The position numbers were made by a program, and so were the translations under genes. DNA of 64,000 nt from an uncultured Phycisphaeraceae bacterium (GTDB lineage: Bacteria > Planctomycetota > Phycisphaerae > Phycisphaerales > UBA1924): the NCBI GenBank assembly GCA_937899905.1, contig CALCCF010000099.1, forward strand, positions 1 to 64,000, written 5' to 3'. The notes under the pieces are model-generated. The model worked only from the letters and a program-made list of their open reading frames with translations, was not told the DNA's origin and made no database searches. Positions 63,312 to 64,000 of this stretch are shown piece by piece (the stretch's first letter is position 1; every line of letters starts with the position of its first letter).

Positions 63312-63755
63312 TCAGGCTGCCTGGGCCATGGTCTGGGCGAGGGCCTGCTTCAGGCGCTGCTTGTCGCCGGCCCTGCAGAACATGTTGAAGACCGCCGCCA
63401 TGCGCGCGGGGCCAAACTCCTCGTCCTGGATCCACACGACCGTGGCGAAGACGAAGATCGCCCGGCCGGGGCCGGTGTCTCGTCCAGGGCCGGCGTGGGG
63501 CGAGCGACCGAAGGCCATCGGACCAGGCAACTCGATGCGAACGGCCAGCCTCGTTCCCGGCTCGAACGGGCGATCGAGCTCGAACTGCATGCCGCCTTCG
63601 CTGATGTCATAGGCGTGGCCCTCGAACTCGAACTCGTCGCGGTCGAGCGTTCGCACGGCGATGGGGCTGTACATCGGCGGTACGGCGTACCTGGGGTGCT
63701 GGCGTCGCTCGCGAATAGGGATGGGGCCGCTCATCGAGTCGATCTGGTCGTGCAT
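63312..63755 (-). CDS. PilZ-domain protein
   Basis: A 147-residue cytoplasmic protein. The PilZ signature is complete: RRQHPRYAV (RxxxR) and DISEGGMQFEL (D/NxSxxG), followed by strands ending VFATVVWIQDEEFG. PilZ domains bind cyclic di-GMP and control motility, exopolysaccharide or development. As a single-domain protein it probably acts by binding a partner. ATG 63755 has AAAGGGA about 8 nt upstream. It is near but not in an operon with obg (43 bp upstream of it on the same strand). Confidence 0.87.
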   Translation of the reverse strand: MHDQIDSMSGPIPIRERRQHPRYAVPPMYSPIAVRTLDRDEFEFEGHAYDISEGGMQFELDRPFEPGTRLAVRIELPGPMAFGRSPHAGPGRDTGPGRAIFVFATVVWIQDEEFGPARMAAVFNMFCRAGDKQRLKQALAQTMAQAA

Positions 63756-63904
63756 CTGGACGCTCCCTTTCGGTTTGCGTATCGGTCTCTACCGTGGTGA
63801 TCGGAACGAATTGGGTCGGGCTTAAGCGTTCGTGCCGGTTTTGCGGGCTTGGCGCCTCATGGGGATCAGATATCGGGCCTCGCAACCAGTCGCGGGCCCG
63901 GCGG

Positions 63905-63910
63905 TAGGAT
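63905..63910 (+). promoter_or_regulatory. Candidate -10 box of the right-edge gene
   Basis: TAGGAT ends 7 nt before ATG 63918; it fits the leaderless pattern. AGGAT could alternatively serve as a weak Shine-Dalgarno. Confidence 0.3.
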
Positions 63911-63917
63911 GCCGACG

Positions 63918-64000
63918 ATGCCGCAAGACGTACATCCCGCACGGGGCTGGGCCGATGCCTCCACGCTGCTGTGCGAGAGATGCGGCTACGTCATCGAGGG
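63918..64000 (+). CDS. Zinc-ribbon protein, N-terminal fragment (runs off right edge)
   Basis: Only 27 codons are visible: a short Pro/Ala/Asp leader, then LLCERCGYVIEG, the first half of the CxxCGYxL-type zinc ribbon also seen in the membrane protein at 27512. The second Cys pair lies beyond the window. An in-frame ATG at 63909 is also possible. The product cannot be named. Confidence 0.55.
   Translation, partial: MPQDVHPARGWADASTLLCERCGYVIE

Overview
The window looks like a chromosome segment of a planctomycete, most likely of the Phycisphaerae/Phycisphaerales type. The evidence is high GC with strong GC bias at third codon positions, secreted proteins ending in a paired dockerin-like repeat that stops at or near Gly-Cys, an ECF sigma factor of the large planctomycete group next to a receptor-like Ser/Thr kinase, several proteins with the CxxCGYxL zinc ribbon common in planctomycetes, and an LpxI gene that implies lipid A. 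There is no rRNA, phage, transposon, CRISPR array or integron. No gap without a gene exceeds 300 bases.

1-17.6 kb: lipA (partial, minus strand), then an exopolysaccharide/exosortase locus on the plus strand. It holds an export lipoprotein (Poly_export/SLBB), an exosortase with its Cys/Arg/His triad, an EpsI-like partner, a 1,533-residue TPR protein, a Wzz/Wzc-like protein that has lost the Walker A lysine, a sugar-nucleotide epimerase and a WecA/TagO-like initiating transferase. A tight unit follows: ParA-like ATPase, VanZ-like protein, MurJ-like flippase and an SDR oxidoreductase.

17.6-28.2 kb: a dockerin-tailed secreted protein facing a 910-residue zinc metalloprotease across a strong bidirectional terminator. 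Next come a UbiA-type phosphoribosyltransferase-like protein, a membrane glycosyltransferase candidate with an unclear start codon, a membrane-anchored endonuclease/exonuclease/phosphatase-fold protein, and an overlapping three-gene operon of unknown function.

28.2-44.4 kb: pyrE, two secreted alpha-helical proteins, metG, a DUF2007/zinc-ribbon protein, sixA, two more dockerin-tailed proteins (one with a PQQ-sugar-dehydrogenase-like propeller), a metallo-beta-lactamase-fold protein without its histidine ligands, a proline-rich lipoprotein, a GT4 glycosyltransferase, hisS with an internal low-GC patch, a SYLF lipoprotein and a solitary nuoG.

44.4-64 kb: a divergent ECF sigma/Ser-Thr kinase pair, a tRNA-Trp-secE-nusG unit with no ribosomal protein genes behind it (SecE carries an unusual extracytoplasmic insert), an ABC ATPase, an unrecognised gene, a Fur-like regulator, a PhnP-like hydrolase, cysS, a five-gene minus-strand operon of largely unknown function, lpxI with an FtsJ-fold methyltransferase, obg, a PilZ protein and the start of a zinc-ribbon protein.

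The main cross-window observation is about gene starts. Many genes that lead a transcription unit have no Shine-Dalgarno sequence. Instead they have a TANNNT (-10-like) hexamer 5-8 nt before the start codon, which predicts leaderless mRNAs. Genes inside operons and genes for secreted proteins usually do have Shine-Dalgarno sequences.
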